Positions 1-10,427 of a DNA stretch of 64,000 bases are shown piece after piece. Within the stretch, counting starts at the first letter, position 1. The number at the start of each line of letters is the position of its first letter. The notes beneath the pieces are model-generated. The model did no database searches. It saw only the letters and a program-made list of their open reading frames with translations, and was not told where the DNA came from. Made by a program: the position numbers and the translations under genes. The stretch comes from Xanthomonas phaseoli pv. phaseoli (lineage in GTDB: Bacteria > Pseudomonadota > Gammaproteobacteria > Xanthomonadales > Xanthomonadaceae), in assembly GCA_022749655.1 (NCBI GenBank), contig CP094243.1, forward strand, positions 3,596,001 through 3,660,000, in the 5' to 3' direction.

Positions 1-1924
<1,924 letters not shown>

Positions 1925-3049
1925 GTGTCGTTGCCCGTCTCGCGCCGTTCGTTTCTCAGCCTCGCTACCACCGGCGTGGCGGTTTCCGCACTGGGGCTGG
2001 CACCCGCGGCCGGGGCGGCCCGCAAGCGCGCCGCGGCGCCGGCCACGCCCGGCGTGGCCGCGGCGGCCGGCACGGTCTACCTCAACCTCAACGAGCATCC
2101 GCTCGGGCCTGCCCCGGCCGCCTTGGACGCTGCCACGCGTTCGCTGGCACGCGCGGGCCGCTACCTGGTCGAGATGGAGCAGGATCTGCGCAACCTGATG
2201 ACCGGCGAACTGCAGCTGCCCAACGATCATCTGTCGTTGTTCCCCGGTTCGCGGGACGCGCTGAACCGGGCCGGCAGCCTGTTGACGTCCGCGCGTGCAG
2301 GGCTGGTGGTGGCCGACCCGAGCTTCGACCCGCTGATCGAAAGCGCCACCGCCCGCGGCGTGGCCGTGCGCAAGGTGCCGCTGCGTGCCGACGGCGCACA
2401 CGACGTCAAGGCGATGGCCAAGGCCGATCCGACTGCCGGCATGCTGTATCTGTGCAACCCCGGCAACGCCACCGGCGCCATCACCCCGCGCGCCGACATC
2501 GAATGGTTGCTGGCCAACAAGCCGGCCAGCGCCGTGCTGGTGGTCGACGAGGCGTACATCCACTACAGCAACGAGCCCTCGGTGGCCGATCTGGTGCGTC
2601 AGCGCCAGGATCTGATCGTGCTGCGCAGCTTCTCCAAGCTCTACGGCCTGGCCGGCCTGCGCCTGGGTGCCGCCCTGGCCCCGCCTGGCTTGCAGACCAA
2701 ACTTGCCGCCTTTGGCAGCAACCCGTTGTCGGTTCCGGCGATGGCCGCCGGCATCGCCAGCCTGCGCGACCCGCTGCTGGTGCAGACCCGCCGCGCCGAG
2801 AACTCCCGCGTACGCGAGGAGACCATCGCCTGGCTCAAGGGCAAGGGCTACACCTGCCTGCCCTCGCAAGCCAACTGCTTCCTACTGGACGTCAAACGCG
2901 ATGCGAGCGTGTTCGCCGATTCGATGCAAAAGCAGGGCGTTATCGTCGGCCGCAGCTGGCCGATCTGGCCCAAGCGCGTGCGCGTCAGCGTGGGGACCGA
3001 AGCGGAAATGCTGCGCTTCCGTGAGGCATTCGGCAAAGCCAAGCGTTGA
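1925..3049 (+). CDS. Tat-exported PLP-dependent aminotransferase, HisC-like
   Basis: This is a fold-type I aminotransferase resembling histidinol-phosphate aminotransferase, 374 aa. The N-terminus is a twin-arginine signal: SRRSFLS at residues 6-12, then a hydrophobic stretch and an Ala-rich cleavage region to about residue 32. The PLP site residues are present: N178 in CNPGNATG, D208 in VVDEAYIHY and Schiff-base lysine K238 in SFSKLYGLAGLRLG. The start is GTG at 1925 with GGAG upstream. A Tat signal means the protein should be exported folded with its cofactor, so a role in cytoplasmic histidine synthesis is unlikely. The substrate is unknown. It stands alone, divergent from ligA. Confidence 0.85.
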   Translation: MSLPVSRRSFLSLATTGVAVSALGLAPAAGAARKRAAAPATPGVAAAAGTVYLNLNEHPLGPAPAALDAATRSLARAGRYLVEMEQDLRNLMTGELQLPNDHLSLFPGSRDALNRAGSLLTSARAGLVVADPSFDPLIESATARGVAVRKVPLRADGAHDVKAMAKADPTAGMLYLCNPGNATGAITPRADIEWLLANKPASAVLVVDEAYIHYSNEPSVADLVRQRQDLIVLRSFSKLYGLAGLRLGAALAPPGLQTKLAAFGSNPLSVPAMAAGIASLRDPLLVQTRRAENSRVREETIAWLKGKGYTCLPSQANCFLLDVKRDASVFADSMQKQGVIVGRSWPIWPKRVRVSVGTEAEMLRFREAFGKAKR

Positions 3050-3068
3050 GCACCAAGCACTGAAGGGT

Positions 3069-3226
3069 AAATCCTTCTTCCCTCGGAACATTGTCCTCCT
3101 TCATGGGGGAGAAGGTGCCCCGAAGGTGGATGAGGGTGCGCACGAAGCCTGGCGTTGTCCGGCTGCACGAGGGCTTCGCCCCGTACCCTCACCCACCCCT
3201 CTGGCGCAGGAGAGGGGCTTTAAGTT
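3069..3226 (+). repeat. Two dispersed intergenic repeat units in tandem
   Basis: Positions 3069-3142 match, on the opposite strand, the unit at 9791-9868 over about 75 bases (core GGGGAGAAGGTGCCCGAAGG, GGATGAGGGTGCG). Positions 3185-3226 (CCGTACCCTCACCC, then CAGGAGAGGGGCTTTAAG) resemble the second repeat type at 9594-9725. No coding potential is evident. The block fills the space between two convergent genes. Confidence 0.7.
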
Positions 3227-3227
3227 C

Positions 3228-3611
3228 CTAGCGATCCAACACCTCAGGCTCCGGTGCGCGCAGCGTACGGCGGATCCAGAGATAGCTGATGACGAAGGTC
3301 AACGCCATCGAGCCCGCGTTCCACAGCAGCAGCTCGTGCAGCATCGGCGGGCCTTGCAGGATGTGCAGGTAATAGCGGCGATCCAGCAGTGCGATGGCGT
3401 GCGGCATGAACACGCTGACGAAAGGCGTTGGCACCGGCGCGACCAGCAGCGTGATCGCGGCTGCAAAGCCCACCACCAGCCAGGGCGAATGGCGCGGCCT
3501 TTTGCGCAGGCGCGCGGCGATCCTGGTGAAGATCCACAACAACGGCATCGCCAAGATCGCCCACAGCACCAGCAGCAACGCCACCGCCAACACGCCCTGC
3601 AGGCTCAACAT
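3228..3611 (-). CDS. Small integral membrane protein, function unknown
   Basis: A 127-aa protein with about three predicted membrane segments: residues 4-30 (LLLVLWAILAMPLLWIF), about 45-70, and about 95-115 (MALTFVISYLWI). A short basic loop (RLRKRPRH) follows the first segment. I recognise no family. The ATG at 3609-3611 begins just after the corrected zipA stop at 3618-3620, so it is probably co-transcribed with smc and zipA. A role in the cell envelope or division is only suggested by this position. Confidence 0.75.
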   Translation of the reverse strand: MLSLQGVLAVALLLVLWAILAMPLLWIFTRIAARLRKRPRHSPWLVVGFAAAITLLVAPVPTPFVSVFMPHAIALLDRRYYLHILQGPPMLHELLLWNAGSMALTFVISYLWIRRTLRAPEPEVLDR

Positions 3612-3617
3612 GTCAAC

Positions 3618-4348
3618 TCACCAGCGTGGCGACTTGGTCAGCGGCGGTGCCTGGTGCTGGCGATCGTAGGCGCGGAGCTCGTCGCGGATATGCGCAACAC
3701 GCTGGCGACCCAACGCATTGCGGCTGTCGTCCAACACCACGCCATCCAGCAGTTCGGCCATGCGCTGCACGGTGGGCAGCATTTTTCCCAGGCATCCAAC
3801 GCAGTCATCGGCGCCGGCAACGTGAGGAAGAACGCAATCGCCGGCGTCTGCATCTCGCGGATATTGGCCATGTCGAAACTGCCGGGCTTGAGGATGCTGG
3901 CCATGCTGAAGATCGGTCCGCGCTCCGGGTGGCCTTCCACCAGGCGGTGGAATACGTTCATGTGACCGAACACCAGCCCGGTCTTCTCGGCGGCCACCAC
4001 CACATCTTCGCCGCGCAGCACCTGGCCTGCCTTGGCGGCCACGAACAACGACACGATCTTGTCGAAATCCTGGTTCGGGCGCTTGCCCACCTCGTTGCCG
4101 CCGGCCGCATCCTGCCCTTCCAGGTTGAGCTCGCTCTGCTCGACGCCTTCTGCGCGCTGCGCAGTTTCATCATCCACGCCGAACTCGCTGGAAATTACCG
4201 GTTCGCGCCGTTCGCGCGGCTGGCCCTCGTCCTTGTCGACCCGGCGCCCTTGCGGCGATTTCTTCGGGCGACCAAACAGGAAGATGGCCGCGACCAGCAG
4301 CAGTCCAGCGATCAGGATCCCGATCCGGATCATGGCCATGTCGGACAT
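3618..4348 (-). CDS. zipA: Cell division protein ZipA (reading frame broken near its end)
   Basis: ZipA is the inner-membrane anchor that binds the C-terminal tail of FtsZ and tethers the Z-ring. Residues 5-27 form the N-terminal membrane anchor (IRIGILIAGLLLVAAIFLF). A charged, flexible linker follows, then the FtsZ-binding domain (DIVSLFVAAK-like start, FHRLVEGHPERGPIFSMAS, AFFLTLPAP). The frame breaks in a five-T run at 3782-3786 (plus strand). One more base restores an ordinary C-terminus: EKMLPTVQRMAELLDGVVLDD, onward to KSPRW, stopping at 3618-3620, 243 aa in all. Unrepaired, the frame runs to 3638 with nonsense sequence. Because zipA is essential in related bacteria, a base-call error is more likely than a real mutation. 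Confidence 0.85.
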
Positions 4349-4404
4349 TCAGCGTGCCTCCGCATAAGAGTGACAGGTGTCGATATTCCAACAAGCATGG
4401 CACG

Positions 4405-7400
4405 TCATGCCGCACCCGCCAAACGTGCGGCCTCTTCCAGGTCCACGCTGACCAGGCGGCTGACGCCCGGCTCGCGCATGGTCACGCCGGAGAGCTGGCG
4501 CGCGGCTTCCATCGTGGCCTTGTTGTGGCTGACGAACAGGAACTGCACCTTCTCGCTCATCTCGCGCACCATGTTGGCAAGACGGCCGACATTGGCTTCG
4601 TCCAGCGGCGCGTCCACCTCGTCGAGCAGACAGAACGGCGCCGGGTTGAGCTGGAAGATCGCAAATACCAGCGCCACCGCGGTCATTGCCTTCTCGCCGC
4701 CGGACAGCAGCGAAATGCTCGACACGCGCTTGCCCGGCGGGCGCGCCATGATGGTGACGCCGGTATCGAGCAGGTCTTCGCCGGTGAGTTCCAGATACGC
4801 ATGGCCGCCACCGAACAGGCGCGGGTACAGCGCCTGCACCCCGGAATTGACGCGGTCGAAGGTGTCCTTGAAGCGGCCGCGGGTCTCGCGATCGATCTTG
4901 CGAATGGCCTCTTCCAGCGTTTCCAGCGCAGTGTTGAGATCCAGGTTCTGCGCGTCCAGGTATTCCGAGCGTTGTGCGGCCTCGCCGTATTCCTGGATGG
5001 CGGCCAGGTTCACCGGCTCCAGGCGACGCATGCGCGCGTCGATCTGGCCAACGGCCGCTTCCCATTCGGCCACGTTGGCCGCCTCGGGCAACCCGTTGAC
5101 GACGTCTTCCAGCACGAAGCCGGCCTTGACCACCGCCGCTTCCAGTTGCTCGGCGTTGAGCACCAGCGCCTGTTGATCGAGCTTGCGTTGGGAAATGCGC
5201 TCGCGCTGCGCCAGCGCCTGTTCGTCGCGCTGCTGGCGGGTCTGTTCGAAGCTGCGCAGCTCGCTGTCGATGCTGTCGAGCAGGGTGCGCGCTTCGCCCA
5301 GCGCGCGCTCGGTGCGCACGCGTTCGCTCAACGCGGCCTGATGTTCGTGTTCCAGCGTTTCCACCGGCGAATCGCCTTCGCTCAGCTGGGCGACCAGATC
5401 TTCCAGGCGCGTATCGAGCTGCCCGCGCTGGCTGTCCATGCGTTCCAGGGTCTGGCTCAGCGATGCGATCTGGGTGCGCTGCGACTCCAGCGTCAGCGCC
5501 AAGGCATGCATTGCATCGCGCACGCCGCGCGCGGCATCGCGCGCCTGATCGCGTGCATCGGTGAGCTGGCGGCGCTCGCTTTCCAGCGCTTCGCGCGTGC
5601 CTTGCAGATCGCCCATCAAGGTGACCGCATCTTCGAGTTTGGCGCGCGCCTCGCGTGCCTGCTCACGGCTGGTATCGAGCGTTTCCAGTAGTTGCGCCAG
5701 CTCGGTTTCGATGCGCTCGATGCGCGTGCGCGCGGCATCGACCTTGCCCTGCTGACTCTGCAATTGCCCAGCCAGTTCGGAAACGCTGCGGTGCGCCATG
5801 TACAGCTGCCGCTGCGCGTCTTCACGCTGCTGCTCTGCCGCCAGCAGTTGTTCGCGGAAGCTGGAGAGCTGGTGCTCAAGCTCGGCTTCGCGCTCCTGCA
5901 AGGTTTCGATCTGCGTACGGAGCTCTTGAATCTCGCGCTCGCGCAGCAACGCGCCCTGCTTGGCCGCGCCCGAGCGCGAGACACGCACCCAGCCTTCGCC
6001 CAGCCGCTCGCCAGTGCGGGTGATCACCGAATCGCCTTCGGGCAGGCTGCGTTGCAGCGTGCGCGCAGCGTCCAGGTCCTCGGCGGTGTGCAGACGCGCA
6101 AGCAGCCGACGGATCGCGATGGGCCCCTGCACTTTGGTGGCCAGCGAGGTCGGCGCGAAGCTCGCATCGTCAGTCGCACTGGACACCAGCGCGATGCGGC
6201 CATCGCCCAACTCGCCCAGCGCGTCGACCAATTGTTCCGGCGCTTCCACCAGCACGCCTTCGATCAACTGCCCCAAGGCGCCTTCGACCGCGTTTTCCCA
6301 GCCACTCTCGACGCTGATGCGCTCGCCCACGCGCGCGGCCGAATCCAGTCCGCGCGACTTCAGCCACGCCACTGCGGCGCCCTGCTCCTGGCCAAGCGCG
6401 GCCTGTTGCAAGGTTTCCAGCGACGACAGCCGGCCACGCGCCGCCTGCGCCTGCTTGCGCACTTCGGCCAGCTCGCCCTGGCTGGCGCGTTGCTGTTCCT
6501 GCAGCCCGGCAAGCGCGTGCTTGCGCGCCTCGACCTGCTCGGTCAGGCCGTCCAGCGAGGTTTTCTGGGTTTCGTGGCGCAGTTCGATCTGCTCGAACGC
6601 CTCGGCCAATGCGTCCAGGTCCAGCCCGGCACGCTCGTTGACCAACGCTTCGCGGCGGCGGTCGGCTTCCAGCGCCTGGCGGTCCAGATAATCGACGCGC
6701 GTGCGCTCCACTTCACCGGCACGCGAGGCCTCGCCGGTGTCGCGGTTATGGGTTTCCCAGCGCTGCTGCCAGTCGGCCAGCCGCGCTTCTGCTTCGCGCA
6801 GCGACTCCTGGCGGAATTCGTGGTCTTCGCGCAGTTGCTCCAATTGCGGTTCGGCAGACGCCACCGCTTCGCGCAGCACGCTCAATTTGGCCGAGTCGCC
6901 GCTGATGTGCTGGGTCAATTCCTGCAGCTGGCTCTGCGCCTCATCGCGCGCCTTGTGCAAGCGATGCGAGAGTTCGCGTTGGTGCTGGATCTGCTGCTCG
7001 ATCCGTGCCAACGCGCCACCGACCTGGTAGACATCGGCTTGTGCCTTGGCCACCGCTTCGGCGGCTTCTTCGCGGCGCACCCGGCCGGTTTCGATGCGTG
7101 CTTCGGCATCGCGTTGCTCGGCAATCAATTGCTGCAGGCGCGTCTCTTCCTGATTCAACTTCTCGCGCAGGCCCTGCAGCCGACCATCCAGGCCACGGTA
7201 TTCCAGCGCCTTCCACTCGGCATCCTTGATCCGGCGCTCTTCCTGCAATGCCTGGTACTGCTCTGCCTGCCGCGCCTGGCGCTGCAGATGCGCCAGTTGC
7301 TTGGTGATTTCTTCGCGCAGATCGCTCAGACGGTCGAGGTTTTCGCGCGTATGCCGAATACGCGTTTCGGTTTCCTTGCGGCGTTCCTTGTACTTGGAAA

Positions 7401-7908
7401 TGCCGGCGGCTTCTTCCAGATACACGCGCAGGTCTTCCGGGCGCGCTTCGATGATCTGGCTGATCATGCCCTGCTCGATGATCGAGTAGCTGCGCGGCCC
7501 AAGGCCGGTGCCCAGGAACAGATCGGTGATGTCGCGGCGCCGGCACTTGGTGCCGTTGAGGTAGTAGGCGCTATTGCCGTCGCGGCTGACCAGGCGCTTG
7601 ACCGAGATCTCGTTGAACGAGGCGAACTCGCCACTGATGGTGTGGTCGGAGTTGTCGAAGATCAGCTCCACCGTCGCCTGCGACACCGGCTTGCGCGCCG
7701 AAGAGCCGGAAAAGATCACGTCGGTCAACGAATCGCCGCGCAGGCGGCTGGCCGAACTTTCGCCCATCACCCAGCGCACCGCGTCGATGATGTTGGACTT
7801 GCCGCAACCATTGGGGCCGACGATGCCGGTCATGTTGGTGGGCAGGTGCAACGTGGTCGGGTCGACGAACGACTTGAAACCGGACAACTTGATCGTGGAC
7901 AGGCGCAT
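4405..7908 (-). CDS. smc: Chromosome segregation protein SMC
   Basis: SMC is the ATPase core of the bacterial condensin (with ScpA and ScpB) that compacts and resolves replicated chromosomes. The 1167-aa length is normal. Walker A is GPNGCGKS (31-38). Long coiled coils flank a hinge near residues 510-640. The C-terminal head carries the ABC signature LLSGGEKA (from about 1067) and Walker B FCLLDEVDAPLD (about 1093-1104). The ATG at 7906-7908 gives the canonical MRLSTIKLSGFKSFVDPT start. The zipA gene follows 56 bases downstream in the same direction, a common arrangement in Xanthomonadaceae and other gammaproteobacteria. Confidence 0.97.
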   Translation of the reverse strand: MRLSTIKLSGFKSFVDPTTLHLPTNMTGIVGPNGCGKSNIIDAVRWVMGESSASRLRGDSLTDVIFSGSSARKPVSQATVELIFDNSDHTISGEFASFNEISVKRLVSRDGNSAYYLNGTKCRRRDITDLFLGTGLGPRSYSIIEQGMISQIIEARPEDLRVYLEEAAGISKYKERRKETETRIRHTRENLDRLSDLREEITKQLAHLQRQARQAEQYQALQEERRIKDAEWKALEYRGLDGRLQGLREKLNQEETRLQQLIAEQRDAEARIETGRVRREEAAEAVAKAQADVYQVGGALARIEQQIQHQRELSHRLHKARDEAQSQLQELTQHISGDSAKLSVLREAVASAEPQLEQLREDHEFRQESLREAEARLADWQQRWETHNRDTGEASRAGEVERTRVDYLDRQALEADRRREALVNERAGLDLDALAEAFEQIELRHETQKTSLDGLTEQVEARKHALAGLQEQQRASQGELAEVRKQAQAARGRLSSLETLQQAALGQEQGAAVAWLKSRGLDSAARVGERISVESGWENAVEGALGQLIEGVLVEAPEQLVDALGELGDGRIALVSSATDDASFAPTSLATKVQGPIAIRRLLARLHTAEDLDAARTLQRSLPEGDSVITRTGERLGEGWVRVSRSGAAKQGALLREREIQELRTQIETLQEREAELEHQLSSFREQLLAAEQQREDAQRQLYMAHRSVSELAGQLQSQQGKVDAARTRIERIETELAQLLETLDTSREQAREARAKLEDAVTLMGDLQGTREALESERRQLTDARDQARDAARGVRDAMHALALTLESQRTQIASLSQTLERMDSQRGQLDTRLEDLVAQLSEGDSPVETLEHEHQAALSERVRTERALGEARTLLDSIDSELRSFEQTRQQRDEQALAQRERISQRKLDQQALVLNAEQLEAAVVKAGFVLEDVVNGLPEAANVAEWEAAVGQIDARMRRLEPVNLAAIQEYGEAAQRSEYLDAQNLDLNTALETLEEAIRKIDRETRGRFKDTFDRVNSGVQALYPRLFGGGHAYLELTGEDLLDTGVTIMARPPGKRVSSISLLSGGEKAMTAVALVFAIFQLNPAPFCLLDEVDAPLDEANVGRLANMVREMSEKVQFLFVSHNKATMEAARQLSGVTMREPGVSRLVSVDLEEAARLAGAA

Positions 7909-8064
7909 GGGGGCTGGAGATTCCGGGCACCGCGCGGACGAGGCCGGCAGGCACTTTTCCTGTGAAGCCAGCGCCCAAGCCCTTGATCCATAAGATCTGC
8001 AGGCCGTGGAACCGGCAATGGGGCATGAGTATAACGGGCATGCCAGTGCTGGCGGCGGCGCCCC

Positions 8065-8097
8065 AAAAACGAAGGGCGCCTAACAAGGCGCCCTTCG
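8065..8097 (-). terminator. Rho-independent terminator after rplI
   Basis: A perfect inverted repeat, GAAGGGCGCC (8071-8080) and GGCGCCCTTC (8087-8096), has a six-base loop. Read on the minus strand it is followed by a run of five T (complement of 8065-8069). It lies 20 bases past the rplI stop and should end the rpsF-rpsR-rplI transcript. Confidence 0.9.
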
Positions 8098-8117
8098 GGT
8101 GACACATGCGGCCTGGA

Positions 8118-8567
8118 TCAGGCGTCGGACTCGACGATGACCTTGACCGTGGTTTCCACATCGGCGTGCAGGTGCAGCACAACGTCGTATTCGCCGACAT
8201 TGCGGAATGCGCCTTCGCCCAGGATCACTTCGCTCTTTTCCAGCGGCAGGCCGGCGGCAGTGAACGCCTCGGCGATGTCGCGCGGGCCAACCGAGCCGTA
8301 CAGCTTGCCTTCGGTCGACGCATGCGCACCGATGGTGACGCTGGCGCCTTCGAACTTGGTGGCGCGGCTCTGTGCCTCGGCCAGGATGCTGTTGGCCTTG
8401 GCTTCGTACTCGGCGCGCTTGGTTTCGAACGCTTCAACGTTGGCAGCGGTGGCCGGCACGGCCTTGCCCTGCGGCACGAGGAAGTTGCGGCCGTAACCCG
8501 GCTTGACGCTGACCTTGTCGCCCAGGTTGCCCAGGTTGGTCACTTTCTGCAGAAGAATCAGATCCAT
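8118..8567 (-). CDS. rplI: 50S ribosomal protein L9
   Basis: L9 binds 23S rRNA at the base of the L1 stalk and helps maintain reading frame. At 149 aa it has the usual length and order: an N-terminal domain ([17 protein letters not shown], with [13 protein letters not shown]), a long connecting helix (about 41-75) and a C-terminal domain with GSVGPRDI. It is the last gene of the rpsF-rpsR-rplI operon. A 188-base spacer with a heptamer repeat separates it from rpsR, and a strong terminator follows. Confidence 0.98.
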
Positions 8568-8632
8568 GGTGGTACTCCGTTATTCGTTAGCGCCGGCATG
8601 TGGCCGGCGCAACGGGTGCTGTCCGAAAAGAC

Positions 8633-8660
8633 GGGATTCGGGAATCGGGATTTGGGAATC
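8633..8660. repeat. GGGAATC-type heptamer array, four units
   Basis: Four contiguous 7-base units read GGGATTC, GGGAATC, GGGATTT, GGGAATC. The array lies between rpsR and rplI inside a ribosomal protein operon. Related arrays occur at 30947-30974, 44444-44478 and 56761-56795. Confidence 0.85.
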
Positions 8661-8755
8661 GCAAAAGCACGATCAACACCGCATCTCCAATCACCAGGCG
8701 TCTATCAATTTAATCACCCGCACATGGATGTGCGGGCTCTTCCGAGGGACTCGGA

Positions 8756-8986
8756 TTAAACGTCGTGGTTGTCCGTGTACGGGATCAGCGCCAGGAAACG
8801 CGCGCGCTTGACGGCCGTGGCCAACTGACGCTGGTACTTGGACTTGGTACCGGTCACGCGGCTCGGCACGATCTTGCCGTTCTCGGTGAGGTACTGACGC
8901 AGGGTGTTGAGATCCTTGTAGTCGATCTCTTTGACGCCCTCGGCGGTGAACTTGCAGAACTTGCGACGACGGAAGAACTTGGACAT
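8756..8986 (-). CDS. rpsR: 30S ribosomal protein S18
   Basis: S18 forms a heterodimer with S6 on the platform of the small subunit. The 76-aa protein begins [20 protein letters not shown] and contains the conserved [21 protein letters not shown] segment over residues 40-61. It follows rpsF by 11 bases and is clearly co-transcribed with it. Confidence 0.98.
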   Translation of the reverse strand: MSKFFRRRKFCKFTAEGVKEIDYKDLNTLRQYLTENGKIVPSRVTGTKSKYQRQLATAVKRARFLALIPYTDNHDV

Positions 8987-8997
8987 GACAGCGCTCC

Positions 8998-9429
8998 TTA
9001 AGCGGCTTCGGCGTTGTCGCCGTCGTTATCGTTGGCGGCGGGCGCTTCGCCCTCTTCGTCGTCACGACGACGACGCTCGCTACGCTCGGGCTTGTCGCCC
9101 TTCTCGTCCTTGCTCTTCATGATCAGCGACTGCTCGGTGTCGGCGCCATCGCGCTTGACGACCAGGTGACGCAGCACCGCATCGTTGAAGCGGAAGCTTT
9201 CCACCAGCTCGCTCAGCACGGCCTGGTCGACTTCGATATTGAGCAGTACGTAGTGCGCCTTCACCAGGTTCTGGATCGGATAGGCCAGCTGACGACGGCC
9301 CCAGTCTTCCAGACGGTGGATGGTGCCGTTACCGCCCTCGATCAGCGACTTGTAGCGCTCGATCATGGCCGGGACCTGCTCGCTCTGGTCCGGATGGACC
9401 AGGAACACGACTTCGTAATGACGACTCAT
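8998..9429 (-). CDS. rpsF: 30S ribosomal protein S6
   Basis: S6 is a small-subunit protein that pairs with S18. Residues 1-95 form the ferredoxin-like domain ([20 protein letters not shown], then [14 protein letters not shown]). The tail from about 100 to 143 is highly charged, rich in Arg, Asp and Glu ([19 protein letters not shown]). In E. coli such tails carry RimK-added glutamates; whether this one does is unknown. It is the first gene of the operon with rpsR and rplI. Confidence 0.97.
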   Translation of the reverse strand: MSRHYEVVFLVHPDQSEQVPAMIERYKSLIEGGNGTIHRLEDWGRRQLAYPIQNLVKAHYVLLNIEVDQAVLSELVESFRFNDAVLRHLVVKRDGADTEQSLIMKSKDEKGDKPERSERRRRDDEEGEAPAANDNDGDNAEAA

Positions 9430-9884
9430 GTTGTTTTACCTTTCGGATGTGGCCACGTGGGCCGGACAGCTCCCCGGTGGTCCGCGCAAGCGGCCGGTGG
9501 AGCAAGGGTTCCCGCCCGGAATCGGGCAGGAAGCAGGAAAGTATGGCAGTTCAGGCCTTTAGCCGCAACCAGCCGCCTGGCAAGGACATTCCAAAGCCCC
9601 TCTCCCGCCGTGGCGAGAAGGCACGGCTTACGCGCCACTGGGGCGTGTGCCTTGGGGCACCCGCGCCTCGCGCGCGGGCCGGGCCGCGGAGGCGGGGGTT
9701 GAGGTGAGGGTCCGGGCGAGGCAGCGGAGCAGTCGGTGATTCAATTCTGACGGCGCGTGGCGACGCGTTTGCCATGACAGACGCTGACAGGTTCCGAGGC
9801 GCACCCTCATCCGCCCTTCGGGCACCTTCTCCCCATGAAGGGGGACAATGTCCGATGGGAGAAGGAATAACGCGCGCGGCCGGC
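9430..9884. repeat. Intergenic region holding two dispersed repeats
   Basis: No gene is supported in these 455 bases. Positions 9594-9725 hold a GC-rich repeat (AGCCCCTCTCCCGCC, later GGTGAGGGTCCGGGCG) of the second dispersed type. Positions 9791-9868 hold a near copy, in opposite orientation, of the unit at 3069-3142. The rpsF promoter should lie close to 9430-9550, but no convincing -35/-10 pair was seen. Confidence 0.65.
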
Positions 9885-10223
9885 TCAGCGATGCTCGTCT
9901 GCAGTCGTGAAGCTCTCACCGCAGCCGCATTCGGCCGTGGCGTTGGGGTTGCTGAAGGTGAAGGTTTCGCTCAGGCCGTGCTTGCCGAAGTCGATGCAGG
10001 TGCCATCCACCAGCGGCAGGCTGGCAGGGTCGACGAAGATGCGTACCCCGCCCTGCTCGAAGACCACGTCGTCGTCACGCGCCTCGCGTGCCAGGTCGGT
10101 GACATGGCCCCAGCCGGAACAACCGGTCTTGGTCACGCCAAAGCGCAGACCCAATGCACCCGGGGTCTGCTGCACGAAACGCTGCACGCGCTCCAGCGCG
10201 GCGGGGGTGAGGCTGACGGCCAT
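9885..10223 (-). CDS. A-type iron-sulfur carrier protein (HesB/IscA family)
   Basis: A-type carriers receive Fe-S clusters from the scaffold and pass them to target enzymes. The 112-aa protein has the three family cysteines: C35 in TGCSGWGH and C99/C101 in ECGCGES. ATG at 10221-10223 is chosen because MAVSLTPAALERV matches the family N-terminus; upstream in-frame codons add nothing conserved. It stands alone on the minus strand, divergent from asnS, not next to isc or suf genes. IscA, ErpA and SufA cannot be separated by reading alone. Confidence 0.88.
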   Translation of the reverse strand: MAVSLTPAALERVQRFVQQTPGALGLRFGVTKTGCSGWGHVTDLAREARDDDVVFEQGGVRIFVDPASLPLVDGTCIDFGKHGLSETFTFSNPNATAECGCGESFTTADEHR

Positions 10224-10427
10224 GAGGGCACTCCAAAACGATGGTGGCAAGTATAGCGAGGGCGCAACAACCAGGCGGAATGCTCAGTGGCGGCGTCCGC
10301 AACAGATGGGGGCAGCACGCGCCTGCAACAAGCGCCGCGCCCGGCAAGCGGTTCAGATGCTCGCGCCGGCGCAGCCGCAGCCAGTAAACTCGCAGGCCAT
10401 TCAAGGTCGCTACGGCGAGGAACAGTC

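Noticed and set aside
5692..7965. 757-aa open frame on the plus strand
   Set aside because: It lies wholly antisense to smc, a clear real gene, and shows the typical low-complexity Arg/Gln/His composition of shadow frames.
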